Part shown: positions 61,524 to 64,000 of the stretch, piece after piece
Layout of the letters: every line of letters starts with the position of its first letter
Numbering within the stretch: the stretch's first letter is position 1
Assembly: GCA_913064945.1 (NCBI GenBank)
Contig: CAJYAN010000001.1
Coordinates: 186,001-250,000, forward strand
Direction: 5' to 3'
DNA length: 64,000 bases
Source of the DNA: an uncultured Gammaproteobacteria bacterium
GTDB taxonomy: Bacteria > Pseudomonadota > Gammaproteobacteria > UBA6429 > Thiohalophilaceae
Translations under genes and position numbers: made by a program
Notes under the pieces: model-generated
What the model was told of the DNA's origin: nothing
The model's input: the letters and a program-made list of their open reading frames with translations, nothing else
The model's database searches: none

Positions 61524-62530
61524 CCATGTTAAATGAATATGATGACCTGCCTGCCGGAATATTAGACATGGCCGCCAGCGAGTTACATCAACGACTGGGC
61601 GGCCCAACATTGATTCATCTGCCGGGCGAACGACCGGAGCCACTGTTTGTCTCCGTGTTGTTGCATGGTAACGAAGATACTGGCTGGGAGGCCATTAAAT
61701 CGGTATTGAGAAAATTTCAGGGACGGCATTTGCCGCGGGCACTGAGTCTTTTTATTGGCAATGTCCGTGCGGCCCAACAAGGATTGCGCTGCCTGCCATT
61801 ACAGCCGGACTATAATCGCATCTGGAAGGGTGAGGGTGAATCCGCCGAGAGTGTCATGGTTCGGCAGGTGCTGGAGCGTATGACAGAACGTGATGTGTTT
61901 GCCTGTATTGATATTCATAACAATACGGGTCGTAATCCTCACTATGCCTGTGTCAACCAGCTGCGCCACGAGTTTTTTCATCTGGCACGCTTGTTCAGTC
62001 GAACGGTGGTCTATTTTCGAAATCCGGATAGTGTGCTCTCCATGGCCTTTGCCGAATTATGTCCAGCCGTGACGGTTGAATGTGGTCGCCCTGGTGAGCC
62101 GCATGGTGTGGACCATGCCGCCGAATTTGTGGATAGCTGTCTGCACCTGTCCGACTTTCCCTCGCATGCGATGCCTCCACAGGATATGGATCTTTTTCAT
62201 ACCGTCGCCGTCGTCAAGGTGGCCAGTGATGTACAATTTGCCATCGCCGATCCACAGGCAGAGCTCTCATTGCACGCGGACCTGGATCAACTCAACTTTT
62301 GTGAACTCAAAGCGGGAACCTCGCTGGCCGAGGTCCGTCATACTGACAGACGCTTATTACACGCCTGGAATGAACAACATCAGGATGAGGCCGAGCGGTT
62401 TTTTAGTGTCGCCAATGGCCACCTGGTGACCAGAGTACCCTTAATGCCCTCAATGTTGACACTGCAACTCGATATTATCCGCCAGGATTGCCTGTGTTAT
62501 CTAATGGAGCGACTCGCCATACCGGCGTAG
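61511..62530 (+). CDS. M14-family succinylglutamate desuccinylase/aspartoacylase-like protein
   Basis: The 339-residue protein has the zinc site VLLHGNEDTGWEAIKSVL (HxxE) near residue 52, the third ligand in ACIDIHNNTGRNPHYAC, and the catalytic Glu region AVTVECGRPGEPHGVDHA. Family members hydrolyse N-acyl amino acids or peptide bonds. It overlaps the GCS2 ligase gene, forming a ligase-hydrolase pair. Comparable GCS2-M14 pairs, often with RimK, are known from comparative genomics as possible peptide-tagging systems. Confidence 0.88.
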   Translation: MDAITMLNEYDDLPAGILDMAASELHQRLGGPTLIHLPGERPEPLFVSVLLHGNEDTGWEAIKSVLRKFQGRHLPRALSLFIGNVRAAQQGLRCLPLQPDYNRIWKGEGESAESVMVRQVLERMTERDVFACIDIHNNTGRNPHYACVNQLRHEFFHLARLFSRTVVYFRNPDSVLSMAFAELCPAVTVECGRPGEPHGVDHAAEFVDSCLHLSDFPSHAMPPQDMDLFHTVAVVKVASDVQFAIADPQAELSLHADLDQLNFCELKAGTSLAEVRHTDRRLLHAWNEQHQDEAERFFSVANGHLVTRVPLMPSMLTLQLDIIRQDCLCYLMERLAIPA

Positions 62531-62621
62531 TCTTGCGGAGCGGTTATTGGGCGCGACAGTAGTGAGTTATGTTACTATAATTGTTAGAATTTTACCTATC
62601 TGACAGGCACGACACAGGAGC

Positions 62622-63815
62622 ATGAGCTTGTTTCCCATAATGATAAAAAATGCAATCTCCCCGATTCTTGGCGTCATTTTTCTGGGCTTGATGCTGACCC
62701 TGACGCCACACTATGCCGCTGCCGCCGATGAGGCCTCCACCGGGTCAAGTGGCCCCCTCGGCAGTCATGCCGATATGCGTTCACAGTTTAGCAATGCACG
62801 CCACCTCTGGCAGAGTGGCAAACTGAAAGAGGCGGCCAGGCTTTACGAATCCATTATCAGCCATCACCCGGATTTACCCGCACCTTACAATAACCTGGCG
62901 GTTATTTATGCCGCGCAGGGAGATTACAAAAAGGCACAACTGGTCCTGGAAAAGGGTCTGAATACGGATCCTGGCTATGCGATGATTTATGAGAACCTGA
63001 CGGCAATCTATGTTGAAATGGCGCGTGACTCCTATGGCAAGGCCCTGCAGTTTGTCGATAAATCAGACCATCAACTCAAGCTTCGCTCGCTGGCTGAATT
63101 ATCGCTTAAGCCTTCCGAACAGGTGTCCAGGCTTGAGCTGCCACCGAATACGACGGTTGTCGCGGCAGCGTCATCACCTGTAACAAGACCAAAAGTTGCT
63201 GCTGAACCTCAAGCAGCAGTGGTCCCCAAAGTCCTGACGGCACTCCCCCAGCCTGCAACCGCAGAGACCGCCACCAAATCAGCCGTACCAGAAGCCACCA
63301 CCATCGCTACCAGATCCGCCGTACCAGAGGTCGCGGCGCCAGCGACAAAGGCGCCGACGCCAGTGGCCCCGTTGGCTGAGGCGCAGGGCCCCGAACAGTC
63401 GACGACGTCGAGTGCCCCGGTGCTAATGGCCACCACATCGGTGCAACCCGCACAAATGATGGGGTCGACACCTGAGATAGATAAGACATCGATCGAGAAA
63501 ATATTAGAGGCATGGGCGACCGCCTGGTCGACGCAGTCGCCAGCACAATATCTGGCCTTCTATGACCCGCAGTTTCATCCCGCTGGCATGTCGCGGCAAC
63601 AATGGGAAGCCCAGCGGGTGAAACGTCTTAAACGGCCGCAGTGGATACGAGTCGTGTTAAGTAATTTTGTGATCGAGCCGATAAATAGCCATCGTGTCCG
63701 CGTTGAAGTGCAGCAACGTTACCAGTCAAATACCTATTCAGATAACGAGCGTAAGGAAATTATCCTGACACAAACAGAACAGGGTTGGCGGATTGTTAGT
63801 GAGCGTAGTCTTTAA
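62622..63815 (+). CDS. Exported TPR protein with C-terminal NTF2/Cds6-like domain
   Basis: The 397-residue precursor has a signal peptide (ILGVIFLGLMLTLTPHYAAA). Three TPR-like repeats follow (residues about 50-160; LYESIISHHPDLPAPYNNLA and AQGDYKKAQLVLEKGLNTDP). A long Ala/Thr/Pro-rich linker (about 180-285) leads to a C-terminal SnoaL/Cds6-type domain (LEAWATAWSTQSPAQYLAFY, SRQQWEAQRVKRLKRPQWIR). Similar Cds6 domains accompany L,D-transpeptidases in proteobacteria. AGGAG lies only one base before the ATG at 62622, so the TTG at 62628 or the Met at 62640 may be the true start. Confidence 0.85.
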   Translation: MSLFPIMIKNAISPILGVIFLGLMLTLTPHYAAAADEASTGSSGPLGSHADMRSQFSNARHLWQSGKLKEAARLYESIISHHPDLPAPYNNLAVIYAAQGDYKKAQLVLEKGLNTDPGYAMIYENLTAIYVEMARDSYGKALQFVDKSDHQLKLRSLAELSLKPSEQVSRLELPPNTTVVAAASSPVTRPKVAAEPQAAVVPKVLTALPQPATAETATKSAVPEATTIATRSAVPEVAAPATKAPTPVAPLAEAQGPEQSTTSSAPVLMATTSVQPAQMMGSTPEIDKTSIEKILEAWATAWSTQSPAQYLAFYDPQFHPAGMSRQQWEAQRVKRLKRPQWIRVVLSNFVIEPINSHRVRVEVQQRYQSNTYSDNERKEIILTQTEQGWRIVSERSL

Positions 63816-63825
63816 AGTCAATAAT

Positions 63826-64000
63826 ATGAAAAGAAGTGTTGTCATCAAAACCGGTCTGATCGGAACGGGACTGATTGTCCTGTTGAGTAGCTGGCTGGTT
63901 AATGCCACCCAGGAAAAGGTCTGGCGAAATAATAACAATACGGCAATTGGTGCCAAACAGAATAAGAACAGTGCTGTCGTACAGCAACTGCTGGCAGAGC
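63826..64000 (+). CDS. Exported protein, 3' end cut by window edge
   Basis: The frame starts MKRSVVIKTGLIGTGLIVLL, a signal peptide or membrane anchor, and continues as SSWLVNATQEKVWRNNNNTA to the window end without a stop. It begins ten bases after the TPR gene and is probably in the same operon. Only 58 residues are visible, so no family can be named; no clear ribosome-binding site precedes it. Confidence 0.6.
   Translation, partial: MKRSVVIKTGLIGTGLIVLLSSWLVNATQEKVWRNNNNTAIGAKQNKNSAVVQQLLAE

Overview
The window reads as chromosomal DNA of a free-living gammaproteobacterium. Protein sequences resemble E. coli and Pseudomonas housekeeping proteins (SpeD, L13, S9, IlvA, RpiA, KsgA, ThyA, FolA). 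Conserved gammaproteobacterial gene orders are present: ZapB-like/zapA/6S RNA/fau, ygfB-pepP-ubiH-ubiI, lptD-surA-pdxA-ksgA-(apaG-apaH) and amgK-murU. Coq7 replaces UbiF, a Burkholderia-type porin is present, and a DUF3683 respiratory flavo-iron-sulfur protein occurs. Together these suggest a non-enteric, aerobic lineage, perhaps near the Chromatiales or other sulfur oxidisers, but the exact taxon cannot be fixed from sequence alone. No phage genes, complete insertion sequences or CRISPR arrays were seen.

Layout. 1-6.6 kb: DUF885 peptidase-like protein (cut by the window edge), VOC protein, speD, a REPIN array, coq7, a GlcF-like iron-sulfur protein, a thioredoxin-like ferredoxin and a hydrolase. 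6.8-10.1 kb: the rplM-rpsI operon with a strong promoter and a terminator-like hairpin in its leader, then a small accessory patch made of a four-helix-bundle (S23) gene, tRNA-Gln(CUG), a decaying MNT/HEPN toxin-antitoxin pair and a degenerate second copy of the tRNA. 10.1-19.8 kb: TPR-sulfotransferase, porin, six-unit REPIN array, MazEF-type pair with a palindromic operator, 1289-residue DUF3683 oxidoreductase, another REPIN array and a secreted heme-binding-type protein. 19.8-31.5 kb: rpiA, ilvA, a histone H1-like Lys/Ala repeat protein, the EVE/fau/6S/zapA block, ygfB-pepP-ubiH-ubiI and a Na+/H+ antiporter. 31.5-39.8 kb: a tandem glycine riboswitch ahead of lipA, then gcvT-gcvH-gcvPA-tpx-gcvPB-dgkA and a PfkB kinase. 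40.1-43.5 kb: a DUF2796/ABC/FtsX/DUF3299 export or metal operon. 44.1-47.8 kb: lgt, an unrecognised periplasmic protein, thyA, folA and a 61-residue Arg-rich protein. 47.8-58.3 kb, minus strand: a long run from DUF1624 and lptD-surA-pdxA-ksgA through a CheW-transmembrane-LysM fusion, an HExxH protein, a ComFB protein, apaG, a methyltransferase and apaH. 58.4-64 kb, plus strand: amgK-murU-GCS2 ligase-M14 deacylase as an overlapping operon, then a TPR/NTF2-like exported protein and the start of another exported protein.

Functional threads. Glycine catabolism is gathered as one regulon in which the riboswitch sits before the lipoate synthase that activates GcvH. Ubiquinone synthesis uses UbiH, a UbiI-like enzyme and Coq7. 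Envelope biogenesis (LptD, SurA, Lgt, DgkA, AmgK-MurU) is strongly represented. The most unusual gene is the membrane-anchored CheW-LysM fusion, which lies next to a ComFB (cyclic-dinucleotide receptor family) gene and may be part of an undescribed envelope-signalling module. The most conspicuous non-coding feature is a family of REP/REPIN palindromes, amplified into three tandem arrays of 83-94 bp units, with no RAYT transposase inside the window.
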